Of a stretch of 64,000 nucleotides of DNA, positions 11,121 to 23,369 are shown one piece after another (position 1 is the first letter of the stretch; every line of letters starts with the position of its first letter). The translations under genes and the position numbers were made by a program. Source of the DNA: Andrena cerasifolii (Eukaryota; Arthropoda; Insecta; Hymenoptera; Andrenidae); NCBI RefSeq assembly GCF_050908995.1, contig NC_135121.1, positions 14,818,001 through 14,882,000 of the forward strand, in the 5' to 3' direction. The notes below the pieces were generated by a model, which was not told the DNA's origin, searched no databases, and was given only the letters and a program-made list of their open reading frames with translations.

Positions 11121-14100
11121 CCTAATTCCAATTTTGGGAGGAGTCTAAGAAGATTTCGAGTCTAAGAAGAATCGAGAGGACTCGATTAATTTGTTTAGCA
11201 TTATTCTAATCTCTGTCTCCTCTGCACCCCCACGATATCTGTGTTTCGTTGTTGTGCGTTAGGATACGTGTTTCAATTATATCCAGCATGATTTGCTCGA
11301 GGCATATGCACAATATGCTCGCTAAATAGATCTCGTTACTCGTGGAAGTCGTGAAAGCTTACGAATGTCTGGGTTCCCCTGTATCGCGCGTAGTTGCAAC
11401 CTGGCGATTGCTTTAAGGCATATATGCACTTTATTATTGCGGGATCGAAATTGCGGAGGGGATAATACCCTTTGATGCACTGTCTGCTCTCGATATCATA
11501 TGCATTCTGATGCATTTGGAAATGTCGCGATATTGTGGCGAAACGCAAATGAAGTGTAATTTTTTCGCGTTACATTATGGACTTACAATTAGTAATCACT
11601 ATATATAATAGTGATAAATACAGATCAAATGCGAATAATGAGAGCGGAATCATTGAATTCTATGAGGGAAGATTAAAGTACGATGTATTCGGTTGGTGCA
11701 TATGAAATTGCCGATCGCGGATAGCGTAAAAGTTCCTTTATTTACGATGGGGTACAATAACAATTGCTAACGTTGGTCTACACCTCGGGAAATAGTCACG
11801 CAAGCTCGAAAAAATAAAATAAATGAAATAGTTCAAATCTAACACCAACCTAATACTTTGTAAGTTATTCCAAATTCAAAAACAATTAAAAATTGTATAA
11901 TAAATTGTTTTTCTATGGGTCTCCTTTTACGAGAAAATTAAAAACAATTAGGTACGCCTTGATCCTAAAAAATAAAGGCCCCAACGAACAAAATTTATCC
12001 CTCACCTACTATTAACTAATCTGTCATGGGCAATTATGTAATTCCAATAGTTACGCTGCACCACATATGAGTCTTGTACAAAAGAATTGTGATCAAAGAT
12101 CATCTTACCCTCTTCATTAATATTGTAATAAATTGTACGAAAATTTAAGCGATTCTAAAATAAAAACGCCTCGATAAAAATTCCCAGTATCGAATATTAA
12201 TAATACCTAACTACTCAGTCCCACTCTCCTTCGTTCATTATTTTTATTGCAACATAAAAGGACCATCTTCGTATCCTATACGTCATACGAGAACGCATCC
12301 TCCAGTATCTTCCGCCTCCCACACAATAGGAAACATCGACGAACGCGGCGCATCCCTTAATTCTACAGCAACCAAAAATCACCCTAGCTCTTCAATTGCA
12401 CAAACACAGAGTGACTCGCAATTACCGCACGGATCCGTGCAAACACGACAAGACCCAGTATCGGCGAAAGGGTGTCGCGGTATGAAATCAATTCCCATTG
12501 ACCGTAACGGACTCGATCGGACGGCTCATCGTCCCCGTCGTTCAGCTGTAAAAAGAACGTAAACGAAGTGCTCGCAATCTTATTACTTTAATGTACCGCT
12601 GATGGCATTCTAAAGCGGCGGTCGTTACAGCAATTATCAGTCGATTAGCAGGCACCAGCGTATAACAGCGTTCCAGGTTTCGTCGCGCGCAAACGTATTC
12701 GACGCCTCTGCCGTGGAGCGGATCGGAGCGAGAGAATAGCCGAAACCGCGAATACCAGGGAAGCTCGAGTTGCTTCCGGTTGACACGGTGGGGTAATGCG
12801 AGCGGCGATTTTCAAAATGGTGGAGAACGGAGAAACGGCCGTTTCGGAAATGATAAATAGGAATATTCGTTGTTTCCGCGAAGCGGTTTGCTATCCCGGC
12901 AAATGTTACCTTTTCATGCAAATCGCCGCGCTCATCCTTTTATGATAAAATTTCGGTAAAGCATCCCGCGAAAATTTCGGGCGCCCTTGCTATTCTCGTC
13001 GATTACTGTAGCCATCCTTATTTTCTCGGGAATTAAATGGTACTTTCGGGTAATATGCGTGCTAGCTTCAGTTGAGGCCTCGGGTGCAATAAGGGGACTA
13101 CTTAGCGCTCGAAAATGGGAAAAATTATTGTCCAAACGCTGAGAAATATTGGGAAATGAAATGTTGTTAAACTGTGTTTTAAAAAATATAGTGTTGTGAA
13201 GCTCGCCACGACACACATTTTTTCTATTTACAGTTTGTTTATCGAATCATTACTATTCGAGCTAAAAATTATAAACAAAAAATTTGACTTTTTTCCAACT
13301 TATCACCAGAGATAATGAAAATTATCTTGTAGGCAAAGGGAAGATTTATGCATGTCTTCCAAGAATTCCAGAATTAGAGAAAATTCGTATCAGTTATGAC
13401 AGGTTTGATTAATCGAGCTGAGGCCCGAATATTGCAACTGTAGAGGCATTGTTAACGGACTTTGTTATTAATACTCTAAAGTTAATACTAACACATATAC
13501 TTTCTAACGCTTTACAAATACAGAACGGGAATAGTAGTTCATATGGAGGACCTTTTAGCTGAAACTTTCTCAGATAAACCCCATGAAAATCCAACAACTT
13601 TTTCGAAAAACGAATCTCTGTGCAAACAAATGTTTCCCGAATATTCTGCACTTATTTCTGGTTACAGCATCACTGCCTCTATTCACATGGACCTTACTAC
13701 CAATAATTCATTCAATTTACTTGAAACTTTCTAAACTTTCAAATTTTTTTTTTTTGACAGACATACGAAATACGACTTAGTAGAGACTAACGGTATATTC
13801 TACAGTGAAAATCTGAGACATCATGAGGATTAAATTTTCAGTCTGTTAAGAGGCGTTCATCACTCGAAACGATTAAATCTGGATCGTGTCCTCCTCCCAC
13901 CCGATCAACATTTCTAAACGAATGCATCTCTCCTTTGTCGTTAAATCGTTAAGGTAGACATTCAAAGCGGAAGCGATCGCGAATTTCCGCCGATCGCCGA
14001 TATCATTTATTCTACGTTCCGAATCTCTGCCACCAAGCTGGGAAAAAAAACTCACCCCTACGCCGCGGACGCTCGAGGAACGTTATTGAAAGAGCAATAC

Positions 14101-14684
14101 AAATACGGGCCACAGTTTTCACCAGGCACATCCCTTTGAGGCAGAAATTGCAACGTCGAATGATGGAATTATGCGTCAGGAAACTGTAGATCGGGGAGAA
14201 CGAGCGAAATGTAAAAAGAAAGGACAGAGGGAAGGGAAAAACGATGGGTCACCGCTGGGCTGCCTGTAATATGAATCCCAAGTATAAGCATTTGCAATTG
14301 AATGCGTTCGCGGCGAATTACGTAAATGAGCCGGAATTCGCATGCACCCTTTTTTCTCTGCCGCGCATTGACGTCATAATTGACGGTCGTTCGTGGTGCA
14401 CGTTGCAAGCGTCTCGATCGATCGTTTACCCCGAAGAGCACGTTCCACGGAACGAAGCTCGTTCTTCGCGACGTGTATGAAACTTTTTTCCCCCCGTATT
14501 TTCATAGTAGAAGCTGAAGTCTCATCCCAAACGAGTTTAATTTTTTCAGTTTTGCTTTTTTGAATTGAGATGCATAGACCTGTAATTTTCTTTCAGGCCT
14601 GGGGAGATTAAATAATTTTTGTCCGTAGTAGCAACAATGCTGGGAGATAATGAAAATGGCGATTTATCTTTTTGGGAGCCTCTG
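11121..14684. other. Non-coding DNA without recognised feature
   Basis: About 3.5 kb of mixed AT-rich and CpG-containing sequence. Open frames are at most about 95 codons (12637-12921 and 12932-13216 minus) with no domain. A T-run of about 14 lies at 13743-13756. No paired inverted ends were found. Confidence 0.5.
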
Positions 14685-16034
14685 TAGGGGAAGGGGGGAG
14701 GAGGGTATGATGAGGTAGCGAGCTAAGATGGGGTACCGCAAAAAAAACGATAATAGAAAAATGTTAGACATTTGATGAAAGTACCAAAAGGAAATCATTT
14801 TATTGTAACAGTTAGGTCGTTGATAGAAATGAGTGGGGGAGTACGCGTTTTTTATTTAGAGCTGTGAAATCGTCCACTTGCTGCGTGGATCTTATTTTGT
14901 GTACTAAAAAGACTTATAATAATATATATTTAAAAACGGTAAGTCAATTATTTTTCTTAGATTATAACCTCCATTCTATGTACTTTAATGTGCGATATTA
15001 AAAAATGCAATATTTTTTTATTTATTGTACGAATAACATCAGTCTCTGCAAAACGATGGTTTGAGGCAAGATGGGGTCCTTGATATTGGGAATGATGGGG
15101 CACCCCATCATATCCCGCACTATGGTTGTTCATGTGAGGTTGAACAACGCCATCGTTGTGTATTATAGGGTAATTGTGGGAGAGTTGCCGTACCTTATGC
15201 AAAATTGTCACCGCGTCTAAATTTTGCAATGAAAATTTGTTCCAAGGATACATATTATTAGTTGAACATCTTGTCCTACTACTAGCATTAGAGAAAATCA
15301 AAATTTTAATATTTGTCACCCTTAAAAAATTGAAACTAAAAACATCCACTTTTTTAGGAGACACGCAGCACGTGCGGGAGTGGTGCCGCATTTCGAAAAA
15401 AAAACGTTTAATATTCCATTTAAACTTGTTAATTTTAACTTTTTATTTAAAAAAAAAATAGTAAACGCAAAGTAAAATGAAACATCTTTTTAATTTATAC
15501 AGTTATAAAATACAACAAAATTGGAAAAAATAAATAGGTACAGATATTATTTCTGCTTTTCTAAACTTTATTGTCATTTCTTCTTTCTTCTACATTCATT
15601 ACACATAAAATAAAAATAAAATGTGAAAAAAGAGATCAAAAAATGATCATGGGTTTACCATTAGGTCCACTTAAGAGTGTATTTTCGTTAACAGAAGCGG
15701 AAGAACTTGTTGAATATTTAAAATGTAGGGGGTAAGGCGAGAGTAGGAAGAAAATAATTTAGAAGAATTTCATATTTACATCGATTGTGGAAATATTTAG
15801 GGGAACCGGCTTGCCCCATTTTCGGTACCCCGTCATACCCCGTGGCAGATGGTTTTTCATTACTTTTTTTTAAAAGTTTAATAACTTCAAATTTTTATTT
15901 AAATGTTGCTCAAACTATGTACCAAAGGTTAAAGTCTTAACTTATAATTATATATTGATTCATAAAAACTTAAATAAAAGGTAAAATTATCAATTTTTTG
16001 CATGTTTGCTTAGCTACCCCATCACGACCCCCTA
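14685..16034. mobile_element. TA-flanked inverted-repeat transposon with GATGGGGTA words, 1.35 kb
   Basis: The right end, inverted from TA at 16033-16034, reads GGGGGTCGTGATGGGGTAGC, then TAAGC. The left end after TA at 14685-14686 has GGGG plus an extra purine tract, then GGGTATGATGAGGTAGCGAG, then CTAAG. Related words occur inside: AAGATGGGGTACC near 14727, CAAGATGGGGTCC near 15068, ATGATGGGGCACCCCATCAT at 15092-15111, and TTGCCCCATTTTCGGTACCCCGTCATACCCC spanning about 15811-15841. A 144-codon minus frame (14957-15391) lies inside but shows no transposase motif I recognise. The architecture matches the other TA elements. Left tip placement is uncertain by about 15 bp because of the purine insertion. 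Confidence 0.65.
15092..15111. repeat. Palindrome with 9-bp arms
   Basis: ATGATGGGG and CCCCATCAT are separated by CA. It lies mid-element in the 14685-16034 transposon and repeats that element's subterminal word in both orientations. Confidence 0.8.
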
Positions 16035-16989
16035 TTTGTATAATTAACTGTAGATGGATGTTTCAGAGGATGTTATCGAGTTACTGAATCGTAACGGGGA
16101 AACTGCAATTGCAGTTTGCCTTCGTGAGCCACTTCGAACGATTTAATCGCGCTCGGTGTTCCGTGGGGTTTCGTTATGAAACGAATATTCGTGAAGAACG
16201 CGGCCGCGGCGAGTAGAGAAGTTGAAGGGAACAAATAACAAGGCACTCGACGTAAATAAAAAAAAAAGAGATACTTAAGCTCAACGCCCGATCTGTCCGT
16301 GTGCATCTCCTGAAGGACAGTTTAAAAGCATTCCGTTGCAGGTCGAAATAATACACGGGGCAAGAATGCAGTTACCTGACCCGTGCCATCTAGGGGCTCC
16401 TTTTTTTCCAAGGGGGAAGAAAAGGTAAAATGTAAAGCGTCCTTTAATGGAATCTATTCGCGGAACGACAGGCGCGAGGCGAAGCGTACCGCAAAAATAA
16501 AAATCAGACTTTCTGAAAATTCAGCGAAGAAAAGTTATTTCATTAGAGTGATGCTTTCGGAACTTTGCCTGCCAATCGAAACTTTCGAAAAGTTATAAAG
16601 TTGGGAAAGGAGTACTGCCTTATAACGGGTGATAACATCTGACGCGTTTGTAAAAAAGCAATTTACAAATGAATGCTTTTCGCGAACAGACGTCTAACGT
16701 TAATTTTATTATGCATTCGAGGATCAACCCGTTCACAGAAAACTCGAAAAGACTGATATCTTTGTACGTATGCCACAAACTGATGAATTTGTGTTAAAAA
16801 AATTTCAAATCATCCGAGAAATTAAATCAAACAAACCCCCCGAGCTACTGTTACGAACGAACCTAATAAACCACCCCCTCAAGAAGTCGACCTTCCTCTG
16901 AAAACCAAGCAGCGACAAAGGAGAAACATTTCGTTAAATAAAGTACCTCTCTGTGGCAACATTTGGATCTCGAAATCACCCTCGTGCGA
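16035..16989. other. Non-coding DNA without recognised feature
   Basis: Mixed composition. Open frames are under 80 codons and lack a domain. No repeats were found. Confidence 0.5.
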
Positions 16990-17580
16990 GTATCGAAGTC
17001 TCCCGGGACGGCATTCGTAGGGGTTGGCGAGCGAGTTGAGCGCCGCGGTGCGGTCGCCGTTTTCGGGGGTTGATTTCTTCTCTGGCCGGCAATGTAGGGT
17101 GCGTGGCACGAGCCACCCTCGAAAGGGGGTACCAGTTACCGACGTCGTGCACGCCGGGCGGCCATCTTGGAAAAACGAAAGCGACGCGACGACGTACGAA
17201 AAACAAAATGAAGGCGCTTGCGCCGCCGCTTCGGTATTGAGCGAGACCCCCGGCGCCTTTTTGCATTTTCACCCTTTACTCCTCTCCCGGCCTAGCTGCG
17301 GCTGTACACCCGCTCCTCCCTCCACCTCCGCGGCCCCCATCGTGACCCCCTCCTTCACCGCGGCCACCCCTGGCAACCCTCTTCGCCAGCAGCCTCGCTC
17401 GTTCCCGTGCACGTCGACCTTTCTCCACCCGCACCTCCTCTTCCTCTTTCTCTTTCTCCTACTCCACTTCCTCCAGCGACTCCTGTGTTCCCGACCAACC
17501 CCTCTCGCCCGCCCGCCCGCTGTTCAACCCCTGCCCCGTGGCCGTTCGCGTTTTTGCATTTTAACACGTTTTTAAATGGA
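16990..17580. promoter_or_regulatory. GC-rich CpG-dense block, possible regulatory region
   Basis: CpG-dense on the left and pyrimidine-rich (C/T) on the top strand at about 17275-17520. The 183-codon plus frame at 17024-17575 dissolves into Pro/Ser/Leu low complexity and is shadowed by frames in other phases. No start site or exon can be defined. Confidence 0.2.
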
Positions 17581-17845
17581 TGGAAAAATAAATAGCGCTC
17601 CTTGATTCGATTACGGCCTGCGGGTAATCGGCACCGGCGGTTTCTCGCGAGCCGACGCCACTGTCGCCGTTGATTGCCTCCATACTTTCCAGACCCTCCA
17701 CCCCGCTTGGGCTTCTTTCTCCTCGTCGAACCATTTCTTTTTGCTCATCGCTCCGAGGAGCCGGAGGATCGAACGAGGCCCTCCCGGCCCTTCGCAGGGG
17801 CGATAAACGGTTCTCGGCGGCCGATCGAGAATGTTAATTCTTCGG
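17581..17845. other. GC-rich non-coding DNA
   Basis: GC-rich continuation up to the Transib-like insertion. No recognisable gene. Confidence 0.45.
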
Positions 17846-18821
17846 CGGCGCACAGTGGTCCCAAATCGTCAAAAGCTGGCCAAAATTCAATTTTCCAAGT
17901 ATATAGCAGCTTTTTGCTATTATTGCAGATTTGTTGTGTATGTATCAGTGCATCGAATGCCGCCTGAATTTCTTAAATATATTGATTGGTTATTGAGATA
18001 TAGGCCGTCAAAGTTGACGAAACTTCATGCTACTTAATGTCTTGAAAATGGGAGCATGTTTAATGTGTCTGAGAAAGTTTATCTGAAACGATCAATATGT
18101 GAAACAGTTTACCATTAAAGTAGGTGTTATAAACTTAAAATTTCCACAGGAACAATGTAAAATATCTTTGACTTTACCCTTGTAACTCCCTTCTCAATGT
18201 GTTATAAATCTAAATCATGTTTTTATAAAACGGATGGAAAACAAAGATGAGTGTCACCGAGTGTCATGTTGTAACAAGCTTCTTGATATAAAGTAACATG
18301 TTAAGTGTGATATCCAATTGAGAATATTTGCGGAAATTTGCGGTTTTTTAAGATATTTAAATTTAAAGTGCCAAGTGTATTTAGTATATGAATAAAACAG
18401 CATTCGTTATTTCAAACAACGCTTATAATCCATAGTTTTCTTTTATCATTTTCGACAATATACTTGAACTATGTGACCCACTAAACGGAGAAATGTTGAG
18501 TTTTTTCCACTAGAATCGAAAAAAATAAAATTTTCACAATAATTTTTAAAAAAGTTTTTAAATTAACGTCGTCGTATTAAAATCGACGTTCTAATTATAT
18601 CGTTTTAGTAAAAAATCGGAAAGTAATCAATTTTCACAAAAATTAACTTGAAAACAACGTTTACACCAGTGTTATTAGATCTGCCATTAGGTTTTTTGCA
18701 ATTTTGACTTCAGATTCGTAATCAGCAATCCCGAAAACCCCCGAGCACCGATTTCTGACTAAATTGAAGTACGTTTTGGGGGCTTTGCCGGTTTTTAGCG
18801 ATTTGGAACCACTGTGCGGCG
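17846..18821. mobile_element. Transib-like non-autonomous transposon (966 bp) with CGGCG duplication
   Basis: The element spans 17851-18816. Its left tip is CACAGTGGTCCCAAATCG and the right tip, inverted, is CACAGTGGTTCCAAATCG. Similarity continues to about 33 bp with six differences, five of them transitions. The five bases CGGCG flank it on both sides (17846-17850 and 18817-18821). Known Transib elements, relatives of the RAG1 recombinase, have ends beginning CACWATGG-like and 5-bp GC-rich duplications, which is exactly this picture. The interior is AT-rich with no transposase frame, so it is a non-autonomous derivative or MITE. The class assignment rests on ends and duplication only. Confidence 0.8.
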
Positions 18822-20240
18822 TTTCGCCGGAGACGAGGCACGGTTACGTGGCGCCCTCTTTTCGCGAGGCATGCCGCGAGTATCGAGCGCTGGGGAGCAT
18901 CTAATCACAGGGACCCCCTTTTGGTAATTGAATTGTGCGTTGGACTCGGCTCGATTTGGAGGTGCTGCTGACGTTTACAAAAAGTCATTGGGAAATGGGG
19001 TTTAGGGATTGTAAGGAGAATTCCTTTGAAGATACTTGTTCTTTGGAATGTTGAGGAAACTATATCTAAGAACGTGGTACTTCTTGGGGGACGTACGTCC
19101 TTTCTAATGCAAGTAGGAACGCTGGTAGGTGCGATTGCTTGCATACAGCGTCCAAGTAATTATACATTCAACTTTGACCACTTCCATTGCTACTTTGTTT
19201 CAAAGTGTGGAATGTATATAGAGAAATTTCAAGTTTACTATACTGCTCGACACTAATTTTTACCGATCGGTCACGCGAAAAATTAAAAGAAATTCGTGTA
19301 AAGTAAGTAGCGTATTATCTGATACATTCACGGCATTGTTGTAAATTATCAGTTATCAATTCGAAAAAAAATGGCGTGTTGTTTCAAATTTAAGAATCAG
19401 TAAACAAGTGACTGTTCAACGCGACAAACTTCATTGTCAGAAATCCTGATTTTTTCGTGCAAGAATCACGCGAAAAAATCAGGGTTTCAACTTTACATAG
19501 TCACCATTTTGTTTTAAATTAATATTTCGGAAAATTCTCTCCGTCAACCTGAGGATACATTAATATACTAACGAAATCTTCTTTGTTTTTTGATTTTAGA
19601 TAATCTGGTTCCGAATGGCAGTGCTCACCGCAAAATCAAATTTTTAAAAATGCTTCTCGGCTGTCGGTTGTTACTTTATTATAAACTTAAATATTTTTCC
19701 ACGAAAAAATTACCAAATGTTCTTTAAATGTTGCTCTTTTAAGCGCAAAAAGTTTTGTCAAAATATACGCTTCCGCTTCTTCAAAAAAAATTCACAAACA
19801 TTCGCCTCTTTTCGGTCGCCTGACTAGGTATAACCCCTTAAACACCTATAATCCCACCTCCCAATAAACATCTACTTTTAATCAATTCGTCTTTCTATCC
19901 AAATTCACGAGCCACGAAAACTCCCCCCGGAAAAAAAGGACCCGGCGGGTTTTTGCCCCCGTTCTAACGAACTTGAGAGCCCTGGGGGTTACTCGTTGAA
20001 ACTTTAAGAAGCACTCGGGGGCGAGGACGGTCGCATCCCCCGAGGAGGGAAAAACGGAAGTGAGCTCGAGCCCCGTAAGGCAAGGGGGTAATATGTGCTT
20101 TATAATGCGCGGACGTCTGGAGGTAGGGGAGGCAAGGAAAGGAGAATAAAAACGCGGAGGGATGTTTTCGTAAGCGTGTAGTATCCGCGAGGGCGGATAG
20201 TCCGCGGTCTCTCTTAATAATCTCACATTCTTAAGCACGT
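18822..20240. other. Non-coding DNA without recognised gene
   Basis: A CpG-rich start near 18830, then AT-rich sequence. Apart from a hairpin at 19441-19489 I see no repeat or domain. Frames are short, with the longest 118 codons (19882-20238 minus). Confidence 0.5.
19441..19489. repeat. Hairpin with 19-bp imperfect stem
   Basis: AAATCCTGATTTTTTCGTG pairs with CGCGAAAAAATCAGGGTTT after a short loop, with about two or three mismatches. It could be a fragment of a palindromic MITE or a structured transcript segment. The loop and stem are too short and A/T-biased to call a microRNA. Confidence 0.6.
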
Positions 20241-20510
20241 CGACTTAATTTACATTTTAACCGCCTCGCGGAAGAAAAAAATTCCAGTCGTTTCCAGAGA
20301 CGACGCGCGGCTCGCCGCCCTTGCGACCCTCCCCGTCGGCCACTCTTCGATCCCTTCTGGCCCTCCCCCCCCCCTGCTGCAGCCCCCAGCGGCGTTTCTC
20401 GCGCGTCACGGGAGAGAATGAGTTTTTATTCCCCGTGACACCGGATGTCGTCGCCGCTGAAGCGGGGAATGCAAATCTCCGGCCCCATCTGACCGGTTCT
20501 TAGACCACTC
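20241..20510. promoter_or_regulatory. Short GC-rich CpG block with C10 run
   Basis: CpG-dense segment with ten consecutive C at 20365-20374. The composition resembles the other GC-rich blocks. No start site is visible. Confidence 0.2.
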
Positions 20511-22625
20511 GACGGGATAAAAAGATCGATTTGAACTGCAAGTTACGCGGTACTGCCCGGCGATCAAGTGGGCAATTATCAGAGGCGACCTGGAATGGAA
20601 TTACCAGATCACGGGGAACAATTGCTTCCTCTTCACTTTTTGCCTCGAAGAAGGGAGTTTGTTCTTGGTCAGGCTTGGAAACCTGTGGATGGTCACTTTC
20701 CTTGGCCTGTGTAAGGTAATTCATTCGCTGAAGCGAACTGCTTCACTTTGGGAATTTTCTTCTACTGAAATAGGCAGGCAACGAAAGTGTAGATTTTTTT
20801 TAGCAAACCGTGTTATAACAAATATTGCGAACAAAGTTGTAGGTCTTTTTATAGCTGATATATTTCCTTACTTTAAGCAGAGACTTCACTTGAAGTGTAC
20901 GAATACATTTAATTTCAACATTTCAATTTCAAAACTCACGCGGCCCTGAAATAATCTCACCACAATTAGATAGAAGCTTCAACCTCCGAAATTTCTTCGA
21001 CGCAATATCGTTCCCTCGAATTCACGCTGTTTTACCGATATCAAAGGTAAAGGTGTGGAGAATTACCTCTGGTCGCGAAAATCCGCTAAAAGGGGAGGTC
21101 ATCAAACGACCGGCGCAATTATCGTTCCAGCGTGTCGTAAAAGATTCGTAAAATTGTGGGTTAATCCCGTAAGACGGCTTCGCGACGGTCATTCTTCTTA
21201 ATGCTCTTTCACGAGCCGCTGCGCCCTCTTCAGCCGCGCATTTATTAAGGGTTGTTACCCCCTCCAGCGCGATCCATACATGGTTATTCGCTCGCATCTG
21301 CGTATGTGCGACTTCCCCACCAACTTCGAGTAGCCCCACTCCAATTCCTTCCCTAGCCCTTTCATAGAAAATAGTGGTGGGGTGGCGCGATTAGATGCAT
21401 AGGGGAGGTTAGATGAAAGTTTAGATAAAACGCAGGGTGCGTCAACTCCTCGAAGCCCGCTGCCTCGGTATATACGGCGCGCACGGATGTGAAACGGCGC
21501 GTTTCATCCCCTATGCTTTGGCTGGCTCCGGCAGAATTATTCTCCGCGCTCTTGTTTGCGAACAATTTTGCTCGCTAATTTGTTGCTCTTTTTCGTTCGC
21601 TGGACGTTTCACGTTATCGTCGCGGCTTCTTTTTGCAATTGAAATGATTAATAAGTATTATTTAGAACTTTACAGATTTCTTGCCGCGATTTTAGTGAAG
21701 TGCTATCACGTTTTTTGTGCGTATCAATATTGCAGACGTTTATCAATATTAATTGGGGCAATCGTTGAAACTGGGCGCTGTTCATTGATGTAATGTTTGT
21801 GAAAACGTTTTTCATGGTTCCTGCAGTTTTATTCTTTCTTTGGGACATAGTCGTTCGTGAAAGTAATATTTGTATTCTGTATTCATTTATAAGATAATGA
21901 AGCTTTTAATCTGAAATAATTGTTTGTAATATTTTATTTGTCAGTCTTATTCAAATTTATCAAATATTATTTGAAAATCTTTGCTGTATCTGCACACCAT
22001 CGTTACGTATATGGAACATTCCAATTAAATAAGTTCTGACAAATTACTCAATAAACCCGCCTTTCATGTATTTTATTTCAAGAAAAACTCGTTTAAAAAC
22101 TTCCAGGTTCGTGTTCGTTTATAAAACTTCTATGTTCATATTTGTTTCGATGGTTCTATATAACCTTGTGTTTAGTAATGGGGAATCTTTTATGACGGAA
22201 GCTAGCATTTTAGATAATACAAAGAAACCTGAACAGCCACAAGAGAACGTGGACAGAGCTCGTAAAAACAATAAAATTGAAAACCAAAAGTGCATCTTTA
22301 CAACCCTCCAAGTAACCTCCCTCAGTCCTTACCACTTTTCATCTTACGGTAGATTTTAATCAACATTCATGGAAACCTTCGCTCGGCTCACATATTTTCG
22401 GGCCATCGCCACTGTAATGAGAGTCGAAACCCAGTTGTCAGGCGACTGAGTCACAGTTGGAGACTGTGGGTCGTGTCCACTTCATAAGAATTCTCAATCC
22501 TTATGCTTCTCTACGAGGTAGTCCAGATATACAGCATTGTCTCGAACTAAGGATGGGGTTTCTGTCTCGAACTAAGGTGAGTGCTACTCCCCCTACTTCT
22601 TCTGTTCTTGCCAAGAGGGGCACTC
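20511..22625. other. Non-coding DNA without secure gene
   Basis: Mixed sequence. A plus frame from ATG 22132 to 22359 begins with a hydrophobic stretch resembling a signal peptide (MFIFVSMVLYNLVFSNG), followed by a charged tail, but there is no homology I recognise. A consensus-like donor (aactaag|gtgagt) is at 22576/22577. Two copies of gtctcgaactaagg lie at about 22539 and 22563. Confidence 0.4.
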
Positions 22626-23059
22626 ACAAGGGAAGATCCCGAACCCGAGAATTCAAAAAATTCTGAAACTTTGTGAATGTGTAGGGAATGTCCTCCTGAT
22701 TAAAACGCAATTTTTGTTTGCTGCCCAAATTTACTCGAAGGATGTGAAATTAACCCCTGAAAATTCGGTTATTTCCCGATTTTGCGTTATAACTCGCAAA
22801 CTGTAAGAGATAGAAAAGAAGTTTGAAGACAAAAGCTACTTCTTTTAATAATATCTACCAATTGGAAGAAAAAAATTATTTTGCATTTCACGAGTTATAA
22901 CACAAAATCGGAAAATATCCGGATTTTCAGGGGTCAAATATACTCCTAGAGCGAATTTGGGCAGCAAACAAAAATTGGTTTGTAATCAGGAGGAAATACC
23001 CAACATATTCGCAAAGTTTCAGAATTTTTTGAATTTCCGGGTTCGGGATCTTCCCTTGT
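22626..23059. repeat. Fold-back repeat: 170-bp inverted arms around a 94-bp loop
   Basis: The left arm 22626-22796 and right arm 22891-23059 are reverse complements with scattered differences. Each starts ACAAGGGAAGATCCCGAACC and ends in AGTTATAAC-type sequence. The whole 434 bp could fold into one long hairpin and would give a double-stranded transcript. The likely origin is a fold-back or MITE-type DNA transposon. The outer boundary may extend some 15 bp further (gggcactc on the left, gggagcaactg on the right read inward), but no clear target duplication was seen. Confidence 0.85.
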
Positions 23060-23369
23060 CAGTTGCTCCCGTTCATTTGCAGTCCTCCATTCTACAAGAT
23101 AAGGAAACAAAGGCAAGCCGAAAGGACTCTCTGTCTCGACAGAAGGTGATATTCTGGACTAATTCCTGACGCTCCCGATGCGTTCAACCAAAACGGTGCT
23201 GTCCTAAACATGGAATCCCCGCAGTCCAGGCACTTGCATTTCTCAGTCCGGTGCCCAGGTAACCCGAGATCGCCTTGGGGAAATCTTAACCAAACATATC
23301 GGCTCTGAAACCATTATTCCACCTTCCCATGCACTCACAGTTTCTTGAACCACGAATTGGAACGGTTCG
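23060..23369. other. Non-coding DNA without recognised feature
   Basis: Contains TCTGTCTCGACAGAAGGTGA at 23130-23149, similar in 17 of 20 bases to 22561-22580 on the other side of the fold-back repeat. Nothing else was recognised. Confidence 0.45.

Noticed and set aside
14708..14718. tgatgaggtagc as a let-7-like sequence
   Set aside because: Only the GAGGTAG core matches. It belongs to the transposon's repeated word and lacks a hairpin.
14957..15391. 144-codon minus-strand frame as the transposase of the 14685-16034 element
   Set aside because: No helix-turn-helix or DDE-like motif is visible, and part of it simply translates the element's repeated GATGGGG words.
19441..19489. Hairpin as a microRNA precursor
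   Set aside because: The stem is only about 19 bp and A/T-run based, and the arms do not match any insect microRNA seed I know.
22132..22359. Signal-peptide-like frame starting MFIFVSMVLYNLVF
   Set aside because: Hydrophobic starts recur by chance in T-rich sequence (another is at 28391-28654). The tail is unstructured and no family is recognised.
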